From Novosphingobium sp. SG751A (GTDB taxonomy: Bacteria; Pseudomonadota; Alphaproteobacteria; Sphingomonadales; Sphingomonadaceae), in the NCBI RefSeq assembly GCF_013149295.1, contig NZ_JABGCB010000002.1, positions 248,001-312,000 on the forward strand: a DNA stretch of 64,000 nucleotides, in the 5' to 3' direction. The position numbers and the translations under genes are program-made. Below the pieces are notes generated by a model. The model was not told the DNA's origin. It searched no databases and saw only the letters and a program-made list of their open reading frames with translations. How positions within the stretch are numbered: the first letter of the stretch is position 1; every line of letters starts with the position of its first letter. Below, piece by piece: positions 19,090 through 26,816 of the stretch.

Positions 19090-20079
19090 ATGGCAACGCA
19101 TACTACTCGGATGCTCATCATTGGTTCCGGCCCGGCCGGGCTGACCGCGGCGATCTATGGCGCGCGGGCGGGTTTGAACCCCATCGTGGTGCAGGGGCTT
19201 CAGCCCGGCGGGCAATTGACCATCACCACCGACGTTGAAAACTATCCCGGTTTCCGCGAGGCGGTGCAGGGCCCCTGGCTGGTGCAGGAAATGCAGGCGC
19301 AGGCCGAGCATGTGGGCACGCGGATGATGTGGGACACGATTGTCGATATCGACCTGTCGGGGCCTCCTTTCCGCGCGATTGGCGATTCGGGCGATGTCTA
19401 TGAAGGCGACACGCTGGTCATCTGCACCGGCGCGCAGGCCAAGTGGCTGGGCACCAAGGGCGAGCAGGAATTTTCGGGCAAGGGCGTTTCGGCCTGTGCC
19501 ACCTGCGACGGCTTTTTCTATCGCGGCAAGAAGGTCGTGGTGATCGGCGGCGGCAATACGGCGGTCGAGGAAGCGCTTTACCTGACCAACCATTCGCAGG
19601 ACGTGACGCTGATCCACCGCCGCGATTCGCTGCGCGCGGAAAAGATCCTTCAGGACCGCCTGTTCGCGCACCCGAACATCAAGGTGCTGTGGAACAAGGA
19701 AGTGGCCGAATTCATCGGCGACGGCGCTATCGGCGGCGCGGGTCTGACGGGCCTTGCTCTGGTCGATACGGTGACGGGCGAGGCTTCGGTCGAACCGGCG
19801 CAGGGCGCTTTCGTGGCCATCGGCCATGCGCCTGCCACCGAATTGTTCAAGGGCAAGCTGGAGCTGGACGAGAGCGGCTATATCGTGGTTCAGCCCGGCA
19901 CGCCCAAGACCGCGATCCCCGGCGTGTTTGCGGCGGGCGACGTGATGGATCACACCTATCGTCAGGCCGTGACGGCGGCGGGCACGGGCTGCATGGCGGC
20001 GCTGGATGCCGAACGCTTTGTCGGCGCGCTCGACTTTGCCGCGCAGGCCGCTGCTAATGTCGCTGGGGCCGACGCCTGA
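19090..20079 (+). CDS. trxB: Thioredoxin-disulfide reductase
   Basis: 329 residues. FAD-binding GSGPAGLTAAIYGARA near the N-terminus, redox-active CATC (SACATCDGFFY) at about residues 137-140, NADPH-binding GGGNTAVEEALYL, and the closing AAGDVMDHTYRQAVTAAGTG. Transfers electrons from NADPH to thioredoxin in the cytoplasm. It stands alone, divergent from the exported orphan gene and convergent with the XrtA hydrolase gene. Confidence 0.97.
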   Translation: MATHTTRMLIIGSGPAGLTAAIYGARAGLNPIVVQGLQPGGQLTITTDVENYPGFREAVQGPWLVQEMQAQAEHVGTRMMWDTIVDIDLSGPPFRAIGDSGDVYEGDTLVICTGAQAKWLGTKGEQEFSGKGVSACATCDGFFYRGKKVVVIGGGNTAVEEALYLTNHSQDVTLIHRRDSLRAEKILQDRLFAHPNIKVLWNKEVAEFIGDGAIGGAGLTGLALVDTVTGEASVEPAQGAFVAIGHAPATELFKGKLELDESGYIVVQPGTPKTAIPGVFAAGDVMDHTYRQAVTAAGTGCMAALDAERFVGALDFAAQAAANVAGADA

Positions 20080-20085
20080 TGGCGC

Positions 20086-20115
20086 AAGGGGCGGCGGGTT
20101 TACTCGCCGCCCTTT
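20086..20115. terminator. Bidirectional terminator shared by trxB and hydrolase 1
   Basis: GGGCGGCG (20089-20096) pairs with CGCCGCCC (20105-20112), flanked by AA and TTT. The 8-base loop contains the stop codon of the minus-strand hydrolase gene (20100-20102), so the terminator and coding end are overlapped. Confidence 0.7.
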
Positions 20116-20897
20116 AACGCCCCGATGATCTGATCCATCAGCCATTCCCGCGCATGGGGCTCGACAAAGGAATGGCTGGCCCCGTCACACGTGGACAGAC
20201 GCGGATCTTTCCCATCCCACACGCCCGCAAAGGCCTGCGCGGTCGAATCATTGCCCGCCAGCAGCAGCCGCACAGGCCCGGCAAAAGCGGCCAGCCCATC
20301 GCGCATCTGCTGCACCAGCGGCGCTGGCGGCGGCGCGGGCCGGGCCAGGCGCAGCAGTGAGCCAAACAGGCCGGCCAGCGAGACTTTTCCCGTCAGCAGC
20401 CGCATCAAGGCATCGGTATTGACCAGTCGCTTGCGATAATGCGCACGCAGGGCCTGCACCGAAGGCCCGGCATTCTCCTCTTCAAACGTCCATGGGTTGG
20501 ACAGCACCAGCCCATCGACCCCCGCGCCCGAGGACAGCATCAGCGCGCTGGCCGCATCGCAATTGCCCAGCGCGATCACACGAGACATGGACGGCACCGC
20601 CGCGCGAAAGGCGGCAATGGCCGCGGCCAGATCGGGAGCGGAGGATTTGAACCCGCCATTGGCCCCCTCGCTCTCGCCCACGCCGCGCCGGTCGAAACGA
20701 AACGCGGCATAGCCTTGCGCCACGGCTCTTTCGGCGATGCGGGCATGGCTGCCCCATGCGCCGCTGCGGATTTCATTGCCGCCTGAAACGATCAGCAGGC
20801 CGGTCGTGGGCGCGCCATCAGGCCCGCCAAGATCAGGCAGATCTAGCGTGGCGCAAAGCATCGCGCCCTCGCAGGGGAAACTCAGCATCCGGCGCAT
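20100..20897 (-). CDS. Exosortase A system-associated alpha/beta hydrolase 1
   Basis: 265 residues from ATG 20897, which shares one base with the stop of the upstream hydrolase gene (TGATG), so the two are translationally coupled. Alpha/beta-hydrolase features: FRFDRRGVGESEG, a nucleophile-elbow-like position ALGNCDAASAL with Cys in place of the usual Ser, acidic segment near LLLAGNDSTAQAF and a His in GASHSFVEP. The Cys/Asp/His arrangement resembles dienelactone-hydrolase-type catalysis. Found in XrtA polysaccharide loci; substrate unknown. Confidence 0.85.
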   Translation of the reverse strand: MRRMLSFPCEGAMLCATLDLPDLGGPDGAPTTGLLIVSGGNEIRSGAWGSHARIAERAVAQGYAAFRFDRRGVGESEGANGGFKSSAPDLAAAIAAFRAAVPSMSRVIALGNCDAASALMLSSGAGVDGLVLSNPWTFEEENAGPSVQALRAHYRKRLVNTDALMRLLTGKVSLAGLFGSLLRLARPAPPPAPLVQQMRDGLAAFAGPVRLLLAGNDSTAQAFAGVWDGKDPRLSTCDGASHSFVEPHAREWLMDQIIGALKGGE

Positions 20898-21598
20898 CAC
20901 GCCGTCTCCTTCTGGGCCAGAGCGACCGCAATGATCGCGGCCAAAGCATCGGCCTGGCCTGTATCCTCGCCCGGTTCGGGGCGCAGCCATAATCCAGGAC
21001 CGCCCAGCCTATCCTGCGTGATGGCCTGCACGGCCGGCTCCTCGCGCGCCACCAATCCGCCAAATTCCGCGATAAAATCGGCCCCCAGCCGGTATCCGGC
21101 CAATTCCAGCCCATGTACGCGCCCGGCTTCGAGCAGGCTGTCCTGCGTCTCGCTGCGCCCGGCCTCACGCGCGGCAAGGATGCGCGCGCGCAGCATCTGG
21201 CGCATCTGGCTGGCCCCGGCCACCGGGGCGTAATACCATCCCGGCAGCCCGCGCGGCGCGGCCAGCGCCCCGCCGCGAATGGTCAGCACATGGCTGGCCG
21301 CGAAATGGCGCGCCGCGCCTTCCATCGCCACCTGCCAATCGCCGGGCGTCTGCGCCTCCAGCGGCAGGATGCTTTCGTTAAACCCCGGCAGATCGGGCAG
21401 TATGCAGGCGATCCCACTGGCCGAAAGCCGTCGCATTACCTCGACGGTAAAGCGACGCAGCTTGTTGCCCTCGTCAAACAGCGCCGGGACGATCAGGACG
21501 CAGGCCTTGGGCGCGGCTTCTGGCCGCTCCATCAAGGCCCATTCCTCAACCGTTCCGCCGCCGGGCAGCGGGCAGGGCCATTGGGTCATTTCTCGCAA
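20897..21598 (-). CDS. Exosortase A system-associated hydrolase 2
   Basis: 233 residues; ATG at 21598 or three codons later (MTQWPCPLPGGG). Alpha/beta-hydrolase-like: LIVPALFDEGNKLRRFTVEV, LPDLPGFNESILP, then a probable elbow region around HVLTIRGGALAA where a Gly/Arg replaces a clear nucleophile, so activity is uncertain. It overlaps hydrolase 1 by one base and follows the acyl carrier protein by 44 bp. Members of this family occur almost only beside exosortase A. Confidence 0.82.
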   Translation of the reverse strand: MREMTQWPCPLPGGGTVEEWALMERPEAAPKACVLIVPALFDEGNKLRRFTVEVMRRLSASGIACILPDLPGFNESILPLEAQTPGDWQVAMEGAARHFAASHVLTIRGGALAAPRGLPGWYYAPVAGASQMRQMLRARILAAREAGRSETQDSLLEAGRVHGLELAGYRLGADFIAEFGGLVAREEPAVQAITQDRLGGPGLWLRPEPGEDTGQADALAAIIAVALAQKETA

Positions 21599-21642
21599 CC
21601 TGCAATTCCTTACATAGGTTCAGGCTGCTTCTGCCTATCGTT

Positions 21643-21906
21643 TCAGGCTGCGCCCCGGCGCTCCGTCACGAAATTCAGCAGCGAGCCATAATCAGACAGC
21701 ATATCGCCATCGACATCTTCATCCTCGACGATGATGCCCAGACGGTCCTCGATTTCCGTCAACAGCCCGGCCACCGCCATCGAATCCAATTCTGGCAGAT
21801 GGCCAAACAGGCCGGTTTGCGCGGTAAAAGCCTCGGCCTGGCCCGGTTTCAGCCCCAGCACATCGCGCAGGATGGCGCGGAGCAATTGGTCGGTATCGTC
21901 TTGCAT
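21643..21906 (-). CDS. Acyl carrier protein, XrtA-associated
   Basis: 87 residues. The phosphopantetheine attachment motif LPELDSMAVAGLLTEIE gives Ser at about residue 41, in helix II as in ordinary ACPs. Acidic overall. It lies between the GNAT-type gene and the two hydrolases on the minus strand; the acyl-CoA ligase and PLP decarboxylase across the divergent gap are probable partners, so a short carrier-protein pathway is likely. The cargo is not known. Confidence 0.9.
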   Translation of the reverse strand: MQDDTDQLLRAILRDVLGLKPGQAEAFTAQTGLFGHLPELDSMAVAGLLTEIEDRLGIIVEDEDVDGDMLSDYGSLLNFVTERRGAA

Positions 21907-21998
21907 GGCATTCCTGTATGTTTAATTCACCTTGCCCCGGTAGCCGCCTCACTGGTTTGCCTCAAGCCTTGGCTGCATAGCGGCATTTGGTTTCCAAA

Positions 21999-23030
21999 TT
22001 ATCTAGGGCGTTCAGGCAATCCGGCAAGCAAGTGGCGCAGCAGCGATTTGGCGATTGGCTTCCACTGGCCGGGGCGCAGCGGATGATAGGCGGTGATTCG
22101 ATAACGCGGGCGGGCTTCCTCCATCCAGTCGCGCTTATAGAGATCATCGCCCGTGCCGAAATCGACGGTATGCACATGGTCGCCGTCGATCACCCGTTCA
22201 AACAGGGCCGCCGACAGGCTGGTGCCCGGCGAGATCGGCTTGGCCGCCTCGATATAGGCCAGCTTGTGAATATAGGCGGTGCCGTTTTCGACGGTCCACA
22301 TCTGCGCAGCAACGGGCTGGTTCACGCCCTCGATCTCGCCATGGGCCACACCCATGCGCAAACGGCCCGCTGCGCCCTCTTCCTGCGCGAAACGGCGCAG
22401 CAGGGCAGGTGATCCTTCCTCCGGCTTCCAGCTTTGCGCATAGATGGCTTCGTAATCCGCCCATGCCGCATCGCTGAAGCTGTCATGGAGGGTGATCGAC
22501 ACCTTCTTGGCCTTACGCTTCAATGTGGTGCGCAAAGGGCCGGGGCGAGCGGCGAGATATTCCGCATAGGACCGCCCGCCCAGGCGCAGGAAATGGTTGG
22601 TGTCGCAAGGCGCGCGTTCGACAAACCAGCCCGCGCGGGCAAAGGCGGCCTCGATCATGCCGGCCTCGCCATCCTCATCGGGCACCGGCCAGAGCGTGAC
22701 CCGCCCCGTGCGCCCCCGCAGATCGCGCGCCAGCGCGACAAGCAGCCCCAGCCCATCGGCCCCCGCCGACACACGCGGGCGCACCGTAAAGGCATACCAG
22801 TTCGCCAGTGGCCCCAGCCCATCATCCCGATGCGCCAGAGGCAGCACCGCGACATCATCCCCATCGCGCGCAACGCCCAACATCGGGCGTACCCCGCCCA
22901 TCTCGGCTAGAGCGGCAAACCATTCCAGCCGGTCGAAAGGTCCCGGCGCGACAGGGGCACGCAGCAGCGCGCCAAGCGCATAATCGCCTTGCAGTTCGTT
23001 AAGGTTAGCGTGATAGCTGAGCCGGGTCAC
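21999..23030 (-). CDS. GNAT/FemAB-like acyltransferase, XrtA-associated
   Basis: 343 residues with a GTG start at 23030; no in-frame ATG gives a complete N-terminus. The FDRLEWFAALAE start, the YAEYLAARPGPLRTTLKRKAKK basic segment and the C-terminal half (AAQMWTVENGTAYIHKLAYIE, DFGTGDDLYKRDWM) match the BcsL/CelD-type acetyltransferase group. Probably transfers an acyl or aminoacyl group onto a sugar or carrier. Its start lies only 26 bp from the divergent ligase start. First gene of the minus-strand XrtA half-operon. Confidence 0.83.
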   Translation of the reverse strand: MTRLSYHANLNELQGDYALGALLRAPVAPGPFDRLEWFAALAEMGGVRPMLGVARDGDDVAVLPLAHRDDGLGPLANWYAFTVRPRVSAGADGLGLLVALARDLRGRTGRVTLWPVPDEDGEAGMIEAAFARAGWFVERAPCDTNHFLRLGGRSYAEYLAARPGPLRTTLKRKAKKVSITLHDSFSDAAWADYEAIYAQSWKPEEGSPALLRRFAQEEGAAGRLRMGVAHGEIEGVNQPVAAQMWTVENGTAYIHKLAYIEAAKPISPGTSLSAALFERVIDGDHVHTVDFGTGDDLYKRDWMEEARPRYRITAYHPLRPGQWKPIAKSLLRHLLAGLPERPR

Positions 23031-23056
23031 AAGCCTGTCCGAAATCGGGAAAATCC

Positions 23057-24625
23057 ATGGTACAGCACAGTATTCCGCTCGAAACCGCTCCTTTGCCGCT
23101 GGACCATCTGGCGATCCGGGGCAGGGATGAGGCTCCTGCGTTGGTGCTGCGCGAAGGCGTTCTTAGCTATAAGGATTTAACAGAGCGTGTCGGTGCGATG
23201 GCGGCATGGCTGGCCGCGCGTGCGGAAAAGGGCGCGCGCATCGCCACATGGGCGGCCAAGGGCGAGCTGACATGCCTGATGCCTTTGGCGGCGGCGCGGG
23301 CGGGCATGGTGCATGTGCCGATCAATCCGCTGCTCAAGCGGGCGCAGGTGGCGCATATTCTGGCTGACAGCGGCGCGGCGCTGCTGATCGCCACGCCCGC
23401 GCGGCTGGCTTCGCTGGAGGTGGGTGATGCGCCTTGCCCGGTGATGGCCGAGGGCGGGGCGGTTGAGGAGAGCCGAGCGTATGATCCGCTGGGGCCTAGC
23501 GATGCCGGTCCTGATGCTCTGGCTGCGATTCTTTATACCAGCGGCTCGACCGGGCGGCCCAAGGGGGTGATGCTGTCCCATGCCAATATGTGGCTGGGAG
23601 CGCAGAGCGTGGCTTCCTATCTGGATCTGCGCGAGGATGACCGGGCCCTGGCGGTGCTGCCTCTCAGCTTTGACTATGGCCAGAACCAGTTGCTTTCGCA
23701 CTGGTACGCCGGGGCCAGCGCGGTGCCGCTCGATTATCTGATGCCGCGCGATGTGGTAAAGGCCATCGACCGCCATGATGTGACCACGCTGGCCTGCGTG
23801 CCGCCGCTCTGGGTGCAGTTGACGGAACTGGAATGGCCCACCCATGTGGCCGCCAAATTGCGGCGGCTGACCAACAGCGGAGGAGCGCTGACGGTCGATT
23901 TGGTGCATCGGCTGCGCGCGATCTTTCCCGCGGCGCGGCTGTTTGCCATGTATGGCCTGACCGAGGCGTTTCGTTCGACCTTTCTCGACCCCGCGCTGAT
24001 CGACACCCATCCCACCAGCATGGGCAAGGCGATCCCCCATGCCGAAATTCTGGTGGTCGATGATGCGGGACGGATCGTCGGTGATGATGAAGAAGGCGAA
24101 CTGGTCCATTGCGGCCCGCTGGTGGCGCAAGGCTATTGGCAGGATGAGGCCCGCACCGCCGAGCGTTACAAGCCCGCGCCGCAGGGCAGCGTCTATGGCG
24201 GCATGGCGGTGTGGAGCGGCGACCGCGTGTGGCGCGATGCGGACGGTCTGCTCTATTTCGTCGGGCGGCGCGATGCGATGATTAAAACAGCGGGCAACCG
24301 CATCAGCCCGCAGGAGATCGAGGATGCCGCCGTCGCCACCGGGCTGGTGGCCGAGGCGGTGGCGCTGGGCCTGCCCGATGACCGGCTGGGGCAGGCGGTG
24401 CATCTGGTGGTGCGCGTGGCGCCGGGGGCTGATCAGGCGCGCGAGGTCCTGCCGCAGCGGCTCAAGGCCGATCTGCCCAATTTCATGCAGCCTTCGGTGA
24501 TCCACTGGAAGGAGGCTATGCCCATCAGCCCCAATGGCAAATTGGACCGAGCAGGATTGTATCAGGAAATGCTGGAATGGAAGATTGCCGTCGATCAGGC
24601 CACCTCGCGGGAGCGTGATGCATGA
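23057..24625 (+). CDS. Acyl-CoA ligase (AMP-forming), exosortase A system-associated
   Basis: 522 residues. ANL-superfamily adenylating enzyme: P-loop YTSGSTGRPKGVMLSH, the FAMYGLTEAFRST motif, GDRVWRDADGLLYFVGRRD hinge and the catalytic lysine in SPNGKLDRAG near the C-terminus. All core motifs are intact. It should activate a carboxylic acid as the adenylate and load CoA or the ACP encoded at 21643. It overlaps the decarboxylase gene by ATGA. The start ATG lies within CCATGG, 26 bp from the divergent GNAT gene. Confidence 0.9.
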   Translation: MVQHSIPLETAPLPLDHLAIRGRDEAPALVLREGVLSYKDLTERVGAMAAWLAARAEKGARIATWAAKGELTCLMPLAAARAGMVHVPINPLLKRAQVAHILADSGAALLIATPARLASLEVGDAPCPVMAEGGAVEESRAYDPLGPSDAGPDALAAILYTSGSTGRPKGVMLSHANMWLGAQSVASYLDLREDDRALAVLPLSFDYGQNQLLSHWYAGASAVPLDYLMPRDVVKAIDRHDVTTLACVPPLWVQLTELEWPTHVAAKLRRLTNSGGALTVDLVHRLRAIFPAARLFAMYGLTEAFRSTFLDPALIDTHPTSMGKAIPHAEILVVDDAGRIVGDDEEGELVHCGPLVAQGYWQDEARTAERYKPAPQGSVYGGMAVWSGDRVWRDADGLLYFVGRRDAMIKTAGNRISPQEIEDAAVATGLVAEAVALGLPDDRLGQAVHLVVRVAPGADQAREVLPQRLKADLPNFMQPSVIHWKEAMPISPNGKLDRAGLYQEMLEWKIAVDQATSRERDA

Positions 24626-25851
24626 AGCCTTTGGGGCCAATACCGGCAGGTTTTGCCGCGCGCGATGGCATTCTCACGATTGATGGAGCCAAGGTCACCG
24701 AACTGATCGCGCAGAGCGGGGGGGCGACGCCTCTGTTCGTCTATTCGGGCACCATGCTGCGCGCGCGGGTGGCCGATCTGCGCGCGGCCATGCCGGACCG
24801 GCTGGCGATCCATTACGCGATGAAGGCCAACCCCTTTGCGCCCCTGCTGCGACTGATGGGCGGATTGGTGGACGGGTTCGACATCGCCAGCGGCGGCGAG
24901 TTGGGCATGGCGCTGGCGGCGGGGCTGGACCCTGAACGGATCAGCTTTGCCGGGCCGGGCAAACGCGACATGGAATTGCAGGCCGCGATCATGCGCGGCG
25001 TCACGCTCAATCTGGAATCCGAAGGCGAGGCCGAACGCGCGCTCAAGATTGCCGAGCGAATCGGTAAGGTCCCTAGGCTGGCCATCCGGGTAAACCCCGA
25101 TTTCGGCCTTGCGGGATCGGGCATGAAGATGGGCGGCGGGGCCAAACCCTTTGGTGTGGATGCCGAGCGCGTGCCTGAACTGGCGCGACGAATCGTCGGG
25201 GCCGGGGCCGAGTGGCGCGGATTTCACATCTTCGCCGGGTCGCAATCGCTCTATACCGACGCGATCATCGAGACTCAGGCCCAGACTATCAAGCTGGCCG
25301 CCCGGCTGGCGCAGGAGGCGGGCGTGGGCCTGCCGCACTGCAATCTGGGCGGGGGGATGGGCATTCCCTATTTCCCCGGTGACACGCCGGTCGACGCCCC
25401 CCGCGTGGGCGAGGCGCTGGCGCGTGAATTTGAACAGATGCCTGACGTTCTGGCCGAAACCCAGTTCTGCATCGAACTGGGCCGCTATCTGGTAGGCGAG
25501 GCGGGGGTTTACTTGACCCGTATTGTCGATCGCAAGATCAGCCATGGCGAAATCTATCTGATCACCGATGGCGGTTTGCATCACCAGCTGGCGGCCAGCG
25601 GTAATTTCGGCACGGTGGTGCGGCGCAACTATCCCGTTGCGATCGCCACGAAATTCGGCCGCGAATCGGTCGAGGAGGCCAGCGTCGTGGGCTGTCTTTG
25701 CACCCCTCTGGACCGGCTGGCCGACAAGGCGGGCTTTCCCCATGCCGATGTGGGCGATCTGGTCGCGGTGTTTTGCGCCGGTGCCTATGGTGCCAGCGCC
25801 AGCCCTTCGGCCTTTCTGGGGCAGGGGCCGGCGCGCGAGATGCTGATATAA
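24622..25851 (+). CDS. PLP-dependent decarboxylase, exosortase A system-associated
   Basis: 409 residues. Alanine-racemase-fold (type III) decarboxylase related to ornithine/diaminopimelate decarboxylases: PLP lysine in IHYAMKANPFAPLL, FDIASGGELGMAL, HIFAGSQ, the glycine-rich LGGGMGIPYFPGD, and the C-terminal CTPLDRLAD and GAYGASASP segments including the catalytic Cys. It should remove CO2 from a basic or diamino acid. Coupled by ATGA to the ligase, so the resulting amine may be joined to the ligase-activated acid. Confidence 0.9.
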   Translation: MKPLGPIPAGFAARDGILTIDGAKVTELIAQSGGATPLFVYSGTMLRARVADLRAAMPDRLAIHYAMKANPFAPLLRLMGGLVDGFDIASGGELGMALAAGLDPERISFAGPGKRDMELQAAIMRGVTLNLESEGEAERALKIAERIGKVPRLAIRVNPDFGLAGSGMKMGGGAKPFGVDAERVPELARRIVGAGAEWRGFHIFAGSQSLYTDAIIETQAQTIKLAARLAQEAGVGLPHCNLGGGMGIPYFPGDTPVDAPRVGEALAREFEQMPDVLAETQFCIELGRYLVGEAGVYLTRIVDRKISHGEIYLITDGGLHHQLAASGNFGTVVRRNYPVAIATKFGRESVEEASVVGCLCTPLDRLADKAGFPHADVGDLVAVFCAGAYGASASPSAFLGQGPAREMLI

Positions 25852-26156
25852 GGCGTGTTACCTAGTCTAGACTCCTTCATCTTTACCAATATGGCTTTAC
25901 TTTGCCCGTTCGGCCTCGGGCAAAGTTTTGCGCAAGACGCGCCAAGACGCCGCAAGAATCGCGGCTGTTAAGAAGTTTCCGGCAATTGTCCCCATCTGGG
26001 ACCACACTTCAAAAAGGCCGGAATTGGCCGGTTGTGTGCCACAATGGCTAACCGGATCTTTACCCTTCTTGCCCATACCGCACCTTGAACTGCCGTACCT
26101 TCCATCAGGAATGCATCCTGCTGGCCAACCGGACGGCGCCGTCGAGGAAAAGGACC
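25852..26156. other. 305-bp non-coding gap before the export operon
   Basis: Holds the terminator at 25899-25929 and then about 225 bp that probably carry the promoter of the polysaccharide export genes. A direct repeat GGCCGG-4-GGCCGG is seen near 26010-26026. A minus-strand open frame here has no recognisable content and is not called. Confidence 0.6.
25899..25929 (+). terminator. Rho-independent terminator after the PLP decarboxylase
   Basis: ACTTTGCCC (25899-25907) pairs with GGGCAAAGT (25918-25926) followed by TTT. It splits the ligase-decarboxylase pair from the export operon, so the two parts of the XrtA locus can be controlled separately. Confidence 0.85.
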
Positions 26157-26801
26157 ATGTCGAGCAAGAGTTTTGCAACGCTGCTTGGCGGAGCTGCGCT
26201 GGCCAGCGTCGCCATGGCGGGCTGCGCCGACGCCAGAACCGCACCGCGTTTGCCCTCCGCCAATTTTGTGGCGCTTCAGGAAGGGCCGGGCGAGGATTAC
26301 GTGATCGGGCCGATGGACGAACTGACCGTGTTCGTCTGGCGCAACCCTGAACTGGGCGCGCGCGTCCAGGTCCGCCCCGATGGCCGCATCACCACGCCGC
26401 TGATCGCCGACCTGCCCGCCACGGGCAAGACGCCCAGCATGCTGGCTCAGGACATCCAGCTTCAGCTCAGCCAGTATATTCAGGACCCGCTGGTCTCGGT
26501 GATCGTCAACCGCTTTGCAGGCACGTTCTCCGAACAGATCCGCATCGTCGGCGCCACCGGGCGCCCCGCCTCCATCCCCTATCGCGCGAACATGACTATT
26601 CTGGACGCGATGATTGCGGTGGGCGGGATGAATGAATTTGCGGCCGGTAACCGCTCGAAGCTCGTTCGCTTCGACAAGGCCACCGGCAAGCAGAAGGAAT
26701 TTTCGCTGCGTCTTGGCGACCTTTTCAAGAAGGGCGACTCCAAGGCCAACGTGATGCTGATGCCGGGCGATGTGATCATCATCCCCGAAAGCATCTTCTA
26801 A
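26157..26801 (+). CDS. Polysaccharide export outer-membrane lipoprotein (Wza-like), XrtA system
   Basis: 214 residues from ATG 26157 (AGGA ribosome site). Lipoprotein signal with lipobox LASVAMAGC, Cys at about residue 22. Poly_export domain (DYVIGPMDELTVFVWRNPEL, VRPDGRITTPLIADLPATGKT) followed by a SLBB domain (IRIVGATGRPASIPYRANMTILDAMIAVGG) and the closing LMPGDVIIIPESIF. It forms, or is part of, the outer-membrane exit pore for exopolysaccharide together with the chain-length protein encoded next. Confidence 0.93.
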   Translation: MSSKSFATLLGGAALASVAMAGCADARTAPRLPSANFVALQEGPGEDYVIGPMDELTVFVWRNPELGARVQVRPDGRITTPLIADLPATGKTPSMLAQDIQLQLSQYIQDPLVSVIVNRFAGTFSEQIRIVGATGRPASIPYRANMTILDAMIAVGGMNEFAAGNRSKLVRFDKATGKQKEFSLRLGDLFKKGDSKANVMLMPGDVIIIPESIF

Positions 26802-26816
26802 GCAGGGGGCCATCCG

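Noticed and set aside
25897..26244. 115-codon minus-strand frame in the gap before the export operon
   Set aside because: Covers a terminator and likely promoter; its later part overlaps the export lipoprotein start and nothing is recognisable.
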